A stretch of DNA of 13,164 nt. Origin: Odoribacteraceae bacterium (GTDB lineage Bacteria; Bacteroidota; Bacteroidia; Bacteroidales; Marinifilaceae). The notes under the pieces were generated by a model. That model did no database searches. It was not told where the DNA came from and saw only the letters and a list, made by a program, of their open reading frames with translations. This document shows positions 1 through 7,344 of the stretch, in pieces (position 1 is the stretch's first letter; every line of letters begins with the position of its first letter). A program made the position numbers and the translations under genes. The stretch covers positions 1 through 13,164 of the forward strand of contig JAIRKS010000126.1 of assembly GCA_031259905.1 (NCBI GenBank), read 5' to 3'.

Positions 1-83
1 GTCGCCGGAACGCACAAGCACGCCACGAGAAGTAGTATCCCGCGTGACAGCTCGTTTTTCATTCTGAATAAGGTTCTTTTCAT
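1..83 (-). CDS. 5' end of a gene for an exported protein or lipoprotein (partial)
   Basis: An open frame on the minus strand runs off the left edge. In-frame ATG codons lie at 92, 83 and 62. From 62 the product begins MKNELSRG and continues with the hydrophobic stretch ILLLVACLCVPA, which has the layout of a signal peptide: charged start, hydrophobic core, small residues. LVAC fits a lipobox, so cleavage before that cysteine and lipidation is possible; ordinary signal peptidase cleavage after VPA is the alternative. The start at 83 adds MKRTLFR and gives a more basic N-terminus, so I chose it, but the choice is not secure. A perfect TATCTTTG box lies about 35 bp upstream of 83. Only 27 codons are visible, so the mature protein and its function cannot be named. 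The gene reads in the same direction as pbpC, but after a gap of about 440 bp and with its own likely promoter. Confidence 0.5.
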   Translation of the reverse strand, partial: MKRTLFRMKNELSRGILLLVACLCVPA

Positions 84-117
84 GTTTGTCATGTGTAAAA
101 GTGTAATTAAAACGATG

Positions 118-125
118 CAAAGATA
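118..125 (-). promoter_or_regulatory. Candidate -7 box (TATCTTTG) for the left-edge gene
   Basis: Read on the minus strand this is TATCTTTG, an exact match to the Bacteroidota -7 consensus TAnnTTTG. It lies 26-35 bp upstream of the candidate ATG codons at 92 and 83, which would give a short leader. No clear TTTG -33 element is visible at the usual spacing. A second match, TATTTTTG at 197-190, lies further upstream. The region is AT-rich, so chance matches are possible. Confidence 0.4.
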
Positions 126-441
126 TCCATTATTACTAAAAGCGATTTAATGCAAGAATGAAAAGTAGTTAAACTACATGTAAATCCATCAAAAATAGGC
201 GTAAAAAAAGTTAACACAACAGGCAATATACAATTAGTGCGTGATACACAAGTGATAATCACCACCTCCCATCGATTGACGGTCAGATGCTCGCGGATAC
301 GCATTCATTATCTTCCTCCCATCAGCATCGGTGATCGCTTCGTTTCTCGTTCCCAGGGTAATGATGCTCGTCACGCGTAAATATTCACTGTCCCGGTTCG
401 CAATCGTTCCGGTTCGCGATCGGTTTCCCGGTACACGGGGA

Positions 442-461
442 CGATAAAAACGTGCGCACGT
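442..461 (-). terminator. Weak candidate terminator downstream of pbpC
   Basis: On the minus strand the 12-bp perfect palindrome ACGTGCGCACGT (461-450) is followed directly by TTTTTATC, about 60 nt after the pbpC stop codon. As a hairpin it would have only a 4-bp stem with a GCGC loop unless flanking bases add pairs, so it may not terminate efficiently. Confidence 0.3.
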
Positions 462-522
462 GTCCCGAAAAATGATTGCCCGTTCCTGGTGACACCGTAT
501 TTTGTCGTGAAAACGAGAACAT

Positions 523-2934
523 TCAGAAAGGAGATGTAACCTCCCCCACACCCGCGCGGGCTGTCCGGGAGGAGGCCGCGTCGCGTGCATCGGGCGCCAC
601 GACGGAGAAGTACTGTTCGAGGGAATTCCCGTCGGCGTCGACGAGGTGCAGGAGGTGAGGTCCTGGCGAGAGGTTGACCTCGAGCTGGTGTTGTCGTCGC
701 GTGACGCCGAGGTAGCGGTTGTCGACGTGCCAATAGACGGCGGCGGAGGGGTCGCGGTGTACCGCCTCGAGGATGATCCCGCGGGAGATCCCCCCGATGT
801 CGCGGGGGATGAAGACTTGCACGCCGCGGCGCGGGTAGACGAGTTCCATAACCTCCTCGCGTTCGCCGCCGCAGTCGCCGCGGTAGGGCGGCAGGCGCTT
901 GTAGGAGGGACGCGCACGGGAGTAGTACCACTCTTGCACGGGCGAGAGGACGAACCAGGGGACGGTATTGATGCGATGTACCGGCTCGCAGTCGGAGTTA
1001 ACGCGGAAGTTGCCGGTGGGGTCGAGGTGCACGAGGCGATGATACGGGCAGGCGGAGGTGTTTTCGCCGGCGCGACAGCACCACGCGGTGTCGACGTCCG
1101 GGCAGACGGTCGACGCGCGGTAGCCGCTTTGCCGGCAGACGGGCAGGCGCGCCATCTCTTCCGCCGGGAGATGGAAGGGGCTGGCGGAGCGGACGAGGGC
1201 GGCGACCTCGAAAAGGATAGGGGCGGCGACGCGCGTGCCGACGAGACCGGGGCGTCCCTCCCCATCGGCGTTTCCCACCCAGACGCCGATGACGTGTTCG
1301 GCGTTCACGCCGACGGCCCAGGCGTCGCGGAAGCCAAAGCTGGTGCCTGTTTTCCACGCAAGCCCCGGGGCGGAGGTGAAGTGTTTCCAGCCGGATTCAA
1401 GATAGGGGCGTTCGACTTCCTGCAGCGCCCTGAGGGTGAGCCACGCGGAGGCGGCGTCGAGGGGGAGGTCGACGGCGGTGGACATGACGGTGTCCGGCCG
1501 CTGGTCTCCCCAGAGGCAGAGGCGGGAGAACTCGTCGGCGGCGCGTGCGCCGTCGTGCTCACGGTAGTGGACGAGAAGGGAAGCCATCCCGGCGTACATG
1601 TTGGTGACGTCCCAGAGGGTACACTCCGCCCCGCCAAGGATGAGACTCAGGCCGTGGTGCGCGGCGGGACGATGGAGGGTGGTGATACCTGTCCGTTTGA
1701 GGTTTTCGTGGAAGTGTTCGACGCCGTACTCTTGCAGTATCCTGACGAAGGGGATGTTCAGGGAGGAGGCGAGCGCCTGGTCGGCGGGGACGACGCCGCG
1801 GAACTCCTTGTTGAAGTTGGCGGGCTGGTAGTCGCCGAAGCGGGTAGGGATGTCCGGGACGATAGAGCGCGGGAGGATGTATCCCTCGCGTTGCGCGAGG
1901 GCGTAGAGGGCGGGCTTGAGTATGCTGCCGGGAGATCGCGACGCGGTGATGATGTCGACCTGGTGTCCGTCGTTTTCTTTTGTCTCCGGCGCGTTGGCGA
2001 CGTAGGCGAGAACCTCGCCGGTGGGGACGTGCGCGACGAGGACGGCGGCGTTGTGGACGTGGTTGTGCCGGAGGATGTCGACGTGCCTCTTGACGATGTC
2101 GTTTACTTGTTCCTGGAGACGGGGGGCGATGTAGGTGGGGGATATTTTCCCGCGGCGCTGGAGGGAGGCGCGGGCGAGGAGATGCGGGGCGATGCAGGCC
2201 GGGAGGCGGGGACGACCGGGTAGCGGCTCGGCGAGGGCGAGGTCGAGGTCGTGCTGATCGAGGAGGCCGCGGCGGTGTAGCGCGTGGAGCAGGCGGTTTC
2301 GTTTTTCCTCGAGGAGCACGGGATTTTTCCCCGGGTAGACGAGCGCGGGGGCGTTGGGCAAGACGGCGAGAAGGGCCGCTTCCGCCCAGGTAAGGTTATC
2401 GGGCGAGCGGTTGAAGTAGAGGCGGGCGGCGGCCTGTATCCCGACGATGTTCGCGCCGAAGGGGGCGTGGCTGGCGTAGAGGTCGAGGATTTCGCGCTTG
2501 GAGAGGGATTGCTCGAGGCGGGCGGCGAGGAGCATCTCGATGATCTTCGCCGGGATGGTGCGCGGGGGATTGCCGCGGGCGAGGCGAGTGAGTTGCATGG
2601 TGATGGTGCTGCCGCCGCTGGTGATCTTCCCGTTCTTGACGTTCAGCCAGAGAGCGCGGACGATGGCCGCGGGGTCGATCCCGTGGTGATGCAGGAAGCG
2701 CTTGTCCTCGAAGCAGAGGAGCGCGACGATGTATTTCGGGGAGAGCGGGGAGCGTCCGGGGAGGCGGTACTGGCCGTCGTCGGCGACGGTCATGCCGAGG
2801 AGGTTGCCGTGACGGTCGGTGATCGCCGTGGAGTAGGGGACGTCGAAGAGCGGGTCGGGCAGGAATCTCCACCACGCGACGAGCAGCGCGAGGATCACCG
2901 CGAGGAGGAGGACGACTCGTTGTCGGGAGTTCAC
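523..2934 (-). CDS. pbpC: Penicillin-binding protein 1C (bifunctional transglycosylase/transpeptidase)
   Basis: Class A penicillin-binding protein of 803 residues that polymerises and cross-links peptidoglycan outside the inner membrane. A single N-terminal anchor helix lies at about residues 7-22. The glycosyltransferase domain (about 40-220) carries EDKRFLHHHG with catalytic Glu76, GGSTITMQLTRLARGN (107-122) and the basic/acidic LSKREILDLY motif. The transpeptidase domain (about 290-580) has SPGSILKP with the nucleophile Ser337, SLN at 391-393 and KTGT at 528-531. A C-terminal beta domain (about 695-780), typical of PBP1C, follows, then a low-complexity tail. E. coli PbpC is about 770 residues, so the length fits. 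Start: a GTG at 2934, 3 nt after the fmt stop; the next internal Met is residue 48, beyond the anchor, so GTG is the likely start and translation is probably coupled to fmt. It is last in the operon. In E. coli the neighbour is an alpha-2-macroglobulin gene; none is visible here. Confidence 0.95.
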   Translation of the reverse strand: MNSRQRVVLLLAVILALLVAWWRFLPDPLFDVPYSTAITDRHGNLLGMTVADDGQYRLPGRSPLSPKYIVALLCFEDKRFLHHHGIDPAAIVRALWLNVKNGKITSGGSTITMQLTRLARGNPPRTIPAKIIEMLLAARLEQSLSKREILDLYASHAPFGANIVGIQAAARLYFNRSPDNLTWAEAALLAVLPNAPALVYPGKNPVLLEEKRNRLLHALHRRGLLDQHDLDLALAEPLPGRPRLPACIAPHLLARASLQRRGKISPTYIAPRLQEQVNDIVKRHVDILRHNHVHNAAVLVAHVPTGEVLAYVANAPETKENDGHQVDIITASRSPGSILKPALYALAQREGYILPRSIVPDIPTRFGDYQPANFNKEFRGVVPADQALASSLNIPFVRILQEYGVEHFHENLKRTGITTLHRPAAHHGLSLILGGAECTLWDVTNMYAGMASLLVHYREHDGARAADEFSRLCLWGDQRPDTVMSTAVDLPLDAASAWLTLRALQEVERPYLESGWKHFTSAPGLAWKTGTSFGFRDAWAVGVNAEHVIGVWVGNADGEGRPGLVGTRVAAPILFEVAALVRSASPFHLPAEEMARLPVCRQSGYRASTVCPDVDTAWCCRAGENTSACPYHRLVHLDPTGNFRVNSDCEPVHRINTVPWFVLSPVQEWYYSRARPSYKRLPPYRGDCGGEREEVMELVYPRRGVQVFIPRDIGGISRGIILEAVHRDPSAAVYWHVDNRYLGVTRRQHQLEVNLSPGPHLLHLVDADGNSLEQYFSVVAPDARDAASSRTARAGVGEVTSPF

Positions 2935-2937
2935 GCG

Positions 2938-3909
2938 CTAATCTTGTAGCGTGTACTGGTCGGCGGGGAATCCCCTGAGGAATTCACTCGCGTGCATTCT
3001 TTTCTTGCCGGGGAGTTGCAGGCCGGTAACGTGCATAATGCCGTCGTGGAGGTATATGTCGAGACTTCCCGCGGCCGCCGCGAGTGTGCCGGCGGGGAGG
3101 CATTGCTTGCCCGGTTCCCACTCTGCCGAGAAAATCTTGAGTGTCACGCGCTGGCCGGTCTGCCGGTGACGCGGCTCCGTCCACGCTGCCGGGAAAGGGG
3201 ATAGCCCGCGGATGTGATTGTAGATAGAGCGACCGTCGCGATGCCAGTCAATCTTCATCTCTTCCTTGAAAATCTTCGGCGCCGACCTGGGCGCTCTTCC
3301 CCGGAGGAGGGTCTCCTGGTCAACGAGCGGGTATTGTCCCCCGGCGATGGCCCTGACGGTCTTCAGGAGCAGCTCGCTGCCGCGGGCGGCGAGGAGGTCA
3401 TGCAGCTCGCCGGCGGTTACCCGTTCCCCGATCTCGACCTGTTCCTGGAAGATGATGTTGCCGGTGTCGATCTGCTGTTGGAGGAGGAAGGTGGTAACGC
3501 CGGTACGCGTCTCCCCGTTCATGATAACGCGGTTGACCGGCGCTGCCCCGCGGTAGTCGGGCAGGAGGGAGGCGTGGAGGTTGACGGTGCCCAGCGGGGG
3601 CATTGCCCACAGGACGCGGGGGAGGATCTTGAAGGCGACGACAACTTGCAAGTCCGCGTGCCAGCTTTTTACCTGTTCGAGGAAGACCTCGTCCCGGAAG
3701 TCTTCCGGTTGCAGGAGGGGCAAGCCGCGTTCGCGGGCGAATTGTTTCACGGGGGATTCTCGCGGTTGTTGCCCGCGTCCGGCCGGTTTATCGGGGTTCG
3801 TCACGACGCCGGCCACGCGTATCCCGGCGTCGAGCAGGCAGCGCAGCGGGGGGACGGCGAAATCGGGCGTCCCGAGGTAAACGATTGTCGGGTAATCCAT
3901 CTCTTGCAT
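2938..3909 (-). CDS. fmt: Methionyl-tRNA formyltransferase
   Basis: Transfers a formyl group from 10-formyltetrahydrofolate to methionyl-initiator tRNA in the cytoplasm, allowing initiation with formylmethionine. The product is 323 residues, close to the usual 310-325. The N-terminal Rossmann-like catalytic domain opens with IVYLGTPDFAVPPL. Its signature NLHASLLPDYRGAAPVNR supplies Asn110 and His112, and IDTGNI supplies Asp148: the catalytic Asn/His/Asp set. The C-terminal tRNA-binding domain (about 210-320) starts at APKIFKEEMKIDW and includes IRGLSPFPAAWT. The first ATG, at 3909, lies 3 nt after the stop of the permease gene; a second ATG at 3900 would drop three residues and still precede the first strand, so the exact start is open. 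It lies between an LPS-export permease and pbpC, and is probably cotranscribed with both. The more common neighbour def (peptide deformylase) is absent here. Confidence 0.96.
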   Translation of the reverse strand: MQEMDYPTIVYLGTPDFAVPPLRCLLDAGIRVAGVVTNPDKPAGRGQQPRESPVKQFARERGLPLLQPEDFRDEVFLEQVKSWHADLQVVVAFKILPRVLWAMPPLGTVNLHASLLPDYRGAAPVNRVIMNGETRTGVTTFLLQQQIDTGNIIFQEQVEIGERVTAGELHDLLAARGSELLLKTVRAIAGGQYPLVDQETLLRGRAPRSAPKIFKEEMKIDWHRDGRSIYNHIRGLSPFPAAWTEPRHRQTGQRVTLKIFSAEWEPGKQCLPAGTLAAAAGSLDIYLHDGIMHVTGLQLPGKKRMHASEFLRGFPADQYTLQD

Positions 3910-3912
3910 ATT

Positions 3913-5370
3913 TTAACGGCGGGAATGTTTCTTTTTCAGGAACCGGGCGAGTCGTTTCACGAGGTTCATGTATGCCTCGGCGTTCAGGACGGCGGAGTCC
4001 GTCATGGACATGTATGTCAGCACGGCGCCCAGCGGGAGGAGGATCATGGAAGAGATCCACATGCCCAGCGCCGGGTCAATGACTTCCCGCGCGGAGCGTT
4101 CTCCCATCATGGAGATAACGTGGTAGATGATGAACAGGATCACGGAGACGACGACGGGCATTCCCAGCCCTCCCTTGCGGATGATCCCGCCGAGGGGCGC
4201 GCCGATGAAGAAGAAGATAAAGCAGGCGAAGGAGAGGGTAAATTTCCTGTGCCACTCGATATCGTAGTAGCGCGCGATTTTTTCCCTGTACTGGAGCGCG
4301 ATGTCACCATTCTTTCTCGCTTGCCGGACTTCCCGCGCGAGACGCGCGGCGTTGGAGGCTACCGTTTTTCGCTCGCTGATGTCGAGAGTAGCGAGGAGGC
4401 TGTCGATATCCAGGAGAGGCCCGCGCGCCTGGGCGACGGGGAGAGTGTCGCGTGGCCTGCCGCGCGGTTCACCCTTGAGGTAATTATAGGAAAGGAGATT
4501 GTTGAGGTGCGTTTTTCTCTCGGCCCTCAGGATCTTCTTGAGGGAGTCGCCTTTCTCGGTGAGTTGCTCGATACTGAGCATCGCGTGACTGTTCCTGTAC
4601 ATTCCCTCGTCCGACCGCTGGAACTCGTTCCCCTGCATCGGGATGATGATGTTTTGCTTCTCGAAGCGCACGGTGCGGAAAGGGAACGAGCGCGAGCGCG
4701 TGTTTTTCAACCCCTCGTCCGTGTAGGTATACCCGTTGAATAACTCCACCTTCATGTACTCCCCCCCTGGGCCTGTTTCCATGATGCCGGAGTCGGCCAC
4801 CGTCACCTCGTAATTGTTGTCTTTCACCTCCGCGTGGGCGTACACCGTCAGGCCGTACATCATGCCGGTCTCGTTACTCTTGTGGCTGACGAGTATGCTG
4901 TAATTGTCGATATCGTTAATGAAGAAGCCGGGCTTGAGGGAGACCTCCGGCTTGTGTTTCCGGATATCGTAGAACAGGGTGCGCGTCTTCAGGTTGGCGT
5001 ACGGGAGCACGTTGTTGGAAAAATAGAAGGCGAGCACCGTGAGCGTGATGATGAAGAACACGAGCGGCTTCATGATCCGGTAAAGGGAGATGCCGGCCGA
5101 TTTCAGGGCGGTCAACTCGTAGTTCTCGCCGAGATTGCCGAAGGTCATGATCGACGCCAGGAGCACGGCCAGCGGGATGCCCAGCGGCACCAGCGTCATC
5201 GACGCGTAGAAGAGCAGTTGCGCGATAACCGTCCATTCCAACCCCTTCCCCACCAAGTCGTCGATGTGCAGCCACAGGAATTGCATGATCAACACGAACA
5301 TGCTGATGAAGAACGTGGCCACGAACGGGCCCGTGAAACTTTTCATCATGTACCAGTGAAGTTTTTTCAT
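3913..5370 (-). CDS. LptF/LptG family permease (LPS export, YjgP/YjgQ)
   Basis: Inner-membrane permease of the Lpt system, which with the LptB ATPase extracts lipopolysaccharide from the inner membrane and passes it to the periplasmic bridge. The product is 485 residues with the family layout: three N-terminal membrane helices (about 13-35, 50-75, 100-118), a large periplasmic beta region (about 140-360), and three C-terminal helices (about 375-395, 403-420, 435-455). Family features include LWLHIDDLVGKGLEW, the small-residue run around VPLGIPLAVLLASIMTFGNLGENYELTALKSAGIS and, near the C-terminus, FFFIGAPLGGIIRKGG. It is about 120 residues longer than the E. coli proteins; the excess is a charged, probably helical segment at about 265-365. 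LptF and LptG cannot be told apart from this sequence alone, so no symbol is given. Start: ATG at 5370 after a purine-rich stretch (AAAAGAGAA), 51 nt beyond the START-like gene. Operon partner of fmt. Confidence 0.9.
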   Translation of the reverse strand: MKKLHWYMMKSFTGPFVATFFISMFVLIMQFLWLHIDDLVGKGLEWTVIAQLLFYASMTLVPLGIPLAVLLASIMTFGNLGENYELTALKSAGISLYRIMKPLVFFIITLTVLAFYFSNNVLPYANLKTRTLFYDIRKHKPEVSLKPGFFINDIDNYSILVSHKSNETGMMYGLTVYAHAEVKDNNYEVTVADSGIMETGPGGEYMKVELFNGYTYTDEGLKNTRSRSFPFRTVRFEKQNIIIPMQGNEFQRSDEGMYRNSHAMLSIEQLTEKGDSLKKILRAERKTHLNNLLSYNYLKGEPRGRPRDTLPVAQARGPLLDIDSLLATLDISERKTVASNAARLAREVRQARKNGDIALQYREKIARYYDIEWHRKFTLSFACFIFFFIGAPLGGIIRKGGLGMPVVVSVILFIIYHVISMMGERSAREVIDPALGMWISSMILLPLGAVLTYMSMTDSAVLNAEAYMNLVKRLARFLKKKHSRR

Positions 5371-5421
5371 GTATTCTCTTTTGTATTTCCCGGCGGGCGG
5401 GTGGACGCGAAGGTAGCAAAT

Positions 5422-5796
5422 TCACGCGCCGATCACGCGGTGGAGGATGTCGATTTGTTTATCCCACAACTCGATCGTGCTGTCCTCGTCGTCCTCGTCC
5501 GTGAAATCGGTGATGATCAGGGCCACCTCGGCGGTCAGCGCGTCCACTTCCAGGAGGAACTCGAAATACTCGTCGTCGCTCGCGTCCTCCCACCGGAACT
5601 TGACCGAGATGTTCCTCTTTAATTCCAGCAGCCTGGCGCGCGATTTCGTGCCGTTCCACGTGAAGATGAACGTGCTGCCGGCTTGCTGCACCTCATCGGC
5701 AAACCACTCGGACAATCCCATCGTCGTGCTTAGACGGGAGAACAGCACGTTTAACGACGAGGAAAAGATGTATTCTAGTTCTATTTTCTTTCTCAT
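5422..5796 (-). CDS. START-like (AHSA1-type, SRPBCC fold) small protein
   Basis: A 124-residue soluble acidic protein resembling the START-like domain proteins common in Bacteroidota. The pattern is an initial strand (KIELEYIFSSS), a short helical stretch (LNVLFSRLSTTMGLSEWFADEV), then beta strands (TFIFTWNG, ARLLELKRN, ISVKFRW, YFEFLLEV, VALIITDF), and a C-terminal amphipathic helix after the very acidic TDEDDEDST. SRPBCC folds hold a hydrophobic ligand or partner, but the ligand here is unknown. The frame stays open 18 codons upstream to 5850. I chose the ATG at 5796 because MRKKIELEY is the natural beginning of the fold and the upstream extension is unlike such proteins. It is first in the run with the LptF/LptG permease, fmt and pbpC, which suggests an envelope link by context only. 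Confidence 0.8.
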   Translation of the reverse strand: MRKKIELEYIFSSSLNVLFSRLSTTMGLSEWFADEVQQAGSTFIFTWNGTKSRARLLELKRNISVKFRWEDASDDEYFEFLLEVDALTAEVALIITDFTDEDDEDSTIELWDKQIDILHRVIGA

Positions 5797-6004
5797 GACA
5801 AGTAATATTCGCGGGGGCAATATGGGAATTTTTATCGAGAGTATCATCACGATGAAAGAAATATTCTCCCGCCCCGGCAGGCCGGGAAGGAGGGTAACGT
5901 CATCTCCCCGCGCCTTCCCCGGCCCGTTACCGGCGGCGGGCTTTCACCGGCCGAACGTGACGGGGACGCGTGAAGCGCTGGCGACGTTATACCGTTTCCC
6001 GGCC
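5797..6004. other. Intergenic leader upstream of the START-like gene
   Basis: This stretch and the array to its right form the 567-bp gap between purC and the START-like gene, so the promoter of the envelope operon should lie here. No exact TAnnTTTG box is seen on the minus strand; TATTTCTTTC near 5865-5856 is the nearest candidate and has an extra spacer base. A GC-rich inverted repeat, CCCGGC-AG-GCCGGG, lies at 5873-5886. No RNA gene was recognised. Confidence 0.4.
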
Positions 6005-6217
6005 GGGTCGCGGGCGTCCCTGGTCAAAACCGGGGCACCCGGGATCGAATTTCGGGCGTCCCAAACTGAATTTCGGACGTCCCAAACTGAATTTCGGACG
6101 TCCCAAATTGAATTTCGGGCGTCCCAAATTGAATTTCGGACGTCCCAAATTGAATTTCGGACGTCCCAAATCGAGTTTCGGACGTCCCAAATCGAGTTTC
6201 GGACGTCCCAAATCGAG
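6005..6217. repeat. Tandem array of 21-bp near-palindromic units
   Basis: Eight consecutive 21-bp units run from 6047 to 6214, followed by a partial unit (GAG) to about 6217. The core is TTTCGGACGTCCCAAA with few variants: GGGCGTCC for GGACGTCC in units 1 and 4, GAGTTT for GAATTT in units 7 and 8, and ACT, ATT or ATC at the unit end. The commonest form, AATTTCGGACGTCCCAAATT, is its own reverse complement except for one C-C pair. Two degraded units precede the clean ones in exact phase: CGGGCGTCCC at 6011-6020 is 42 bp before the same string at 6053-6062, and 6026-6046 keeps part of the core. Five of the six reading frames stay open through the array, which explains several long spurious frames. 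The array lies beyond the end of purC and upstream of the START-like gene. Confidence 0.95.
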
Positions 6218-6241
6218 CCTCTGGCAATAAAAATCGAGGTT

Positions 6242-6263
6242 AAAACCGCCTTTTTCCGGCGGT
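6242..6263 (-). terminator. Terminator-like hairpin downstream of purC
   Basis: On the minus strand ACCGCC (6263-6258), a GGAAAAA loop and GGCGGT (6250-6245) form a 6-bp GC-rich stem followed by a short T run. It lies about 100 nt after the purC stop, between purC and the 21-bp array, and would end the phoH-purC transcript. The T tract is short, so termination may be incomplete. Confidence 0.5.
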
Positions 6264-6363
6264 GGGTCACGGGGACCAGCGTGCAAATCATCATTTCACG
6301 GGGAAAGCGACGCGTGATCGCGCCGCGGGGAAAAGCGCTTCTCCCTCGCGGCACGCGCGCCGG

Positions 6364-7311
6364 CTACCGGTTGCCGTTCAGGAACAGCGTGATATTTCCC
6401 TCGATCCGCGCGAGCGCTTCCTCCTGGTCGGTCTTCAGGAAAGGCAAGCCGGTGACGCGCTCGTACAACTCGATGTAGCGTTCGGAGATACCCTGCACGA
6501 TTTCCGGCGTCATGTCGGGCACGCGTTGCCCTTCCAGTCCCTGGAAGCCGTTTTCCATGAGCCACTCGCGCACGAACTCCTTGGAGAGCTGCTGTTGTTT
6601 CTCTCCCTTCGCGAGCCGCCGCTTGTAGCCCCCGGCGTGGAAATAGCGGGAAGAGTCCGGCGTGTGAATCTCGTCGATGAGGTATATTTTCCCGTTTTTC
6701 TTGCCGAACTCGTACTTCGTGTCCACGAGGATAAGATTTCTCCTGGCGGCGAGGATCGTTCCCCTCTGGAAGAGCGCGCGGGTATAGCGTTCGATCTCCT
6801 CGTAATCCTGGACGCTGACCAGCCCGGTGTCGATAATCTCCTCTCGGGATACATCCATGTCGTGCCCCTCGTCGGCCTTGGTCGTTGGGGTAATGATCGG
6901 GCAGGGGAAGGCCTGGTTCTCGACCATCCCGTCGGGCATGATCTCCCCGCAGATGGATCTTTTCCCGTCCCGGTACTCCCTCCACGCGTGCCCGGAGAGG
7001 TATCCGCGGATGACCATCTCCACCTTGAACGGTTCGCAACAGTGACCGATGGTGACCATCGGGTCTGGCACGACGATCTTCCAGTTGGGGACGATGTCGG
7101 CGGTAGCGTCGAGGAACTTCGCCGCGGTCTGGTTAAGCACTTGTCCCTTGTAGGGGATTCCTTCCGGCAACACGACGTCGAACGCGGAGATACGGTCGGT
7201 GGCGATCATCACGAGGTACTTGTTGTTGATGTTATACACGTCACGGACCTTCCCGGTGTACTTGTTCTTCATGTCGGGAAACTTGAAATCTGTTTTAACG
7301 ATAGTATTCAT
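6364..7311 (-). CDS. purC: Phosphoribosylaminoimidazole-succinocarboxamide synthase (SAICAR synthetase)
   Basis: Catalyses the ATP-dependent joining of CAIR and aspartate to give SAICAR in purine biosynthesis, in the cytoplasm. The product is 315 residues from the ATG at 7311, the longer type of PurC found in Bacteroidota and fungi rather than the roughly 240-residue E. coli type. Family signatures in order: YTGKVRDVY (18-26, nucleotide-binding loop), ATDRISAFDVVLPEGIPYKG (37-56), IRGYLSGHAWREY (101-113), TPTTKADEGHD (141-151), LVDTKYEFG (195-203) and LIDEIHTPDSSRY (211-223), the last two holding substrate and metal contacts. An in-frame ATG at 7338 would add nine residues (MSLYLISIP) that do not look like the family, so 7311 is preferred. 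It lies 33 nt after the phoH stop and is probably cotranscribed with it. No other pur genes are in the window. Confidence 0.96.
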   Translation of the reverse strand: MNTIVKTDFKFPDMKNKYTGKVRDVYNINNKYLVMIATDRISAFDVVLPEGIPYKGQVLNQTAAKFLDATADIVPNWKIVVPDPMVTIGHCCEPFKVEMVIRGYLSGHAWREYRDGKRSICGEIMPDGMVENQAFPCPIITPTTKADEGHDMDVSREEIIDTGLVSVQDYEEIERYTRALFQRGTILAARRNLILVDTKYEFGKKNGKIYLIDEIHTPDSSRYFHAGGYKRRLAKGEKQQQLSKEFVREWLMENGFQGLEGQRVPDMTPEIVQGISERYIELYERVTGLPFLKTDQEEALARIEGNITLFLNGNR

Positions 7312-7344
7312 GGGTATAGAAATTAGGTATAAAGACACGTTGTT

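Larger units (their letters stand above)
93..522. other. AT-rich intergenic region, no convincing gene
   Basis: About 430 bp between the left-edge gene and the end of pbpC. The left half is clearly more AT-rich than the rest of the window. A 65-codon minus-strand frame (304-107) is the only frame confined to it. It lacks a recognisable domain and codon bias and is probably not coding. Small symmetric elements are present: GTAGTT-A-AACTAC at 165-177, GTGAT-A-ATCAC at 252-262, and a near-duplicate pair beginning GGTTCGC at 395-410 and 411-428. No tRNA, riboswitch or sRNA was recognised. Confidence 0.5.

Noticed and set aside
107..304. 65-codon minus-strand frame in the left intergenic region
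   Set aside because: AT-rich, no ribosome site, no recognisable domain, and it overlaps the candidate promoter of the left-edge gene.
523..545. Resemblance of the pbpC 3' end to the 16S rRNA 3' end (CTCCTTTCT)
   Set aside because: The match is short, lies in the coding sequence for the last pbpC residues, and nothing upstream resembles 16S rRNA.
646..2223. 525-codon plus-strand frame opposite pbpC
   Set aside because: It is antisense to a gene with complete class A PBP motifs; its Gly/Val/Asp/Glu-rich product has no domain. GC-rich third positions keep the opposite strand open.
3214..4743. 509-codon plus-strand frame opposite fmt and the LptF/LptG permease
   Set aside because: It spans two recognised minus-strand genes and their 3-nt junction, and its product is acidic low-complexity sequence without motifs.
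6005..6217. CRISPR array
   Set aside because: Units are directly adjacent with no spacers, 21 bp is too short for unit plus spacer, and no cas gene is present. The same applies to the array at 12999-13164.
5447..6478. 343-codon plus-strand frame with seven-residue repeats (EFRTSQI)
   Set aside because: The repeats are only the 21-bp array read in frame; the frame overlaps the START-like gene and the end of purC on the other strand. Similar repeat frames on the minus strand are rejected for the same reason.
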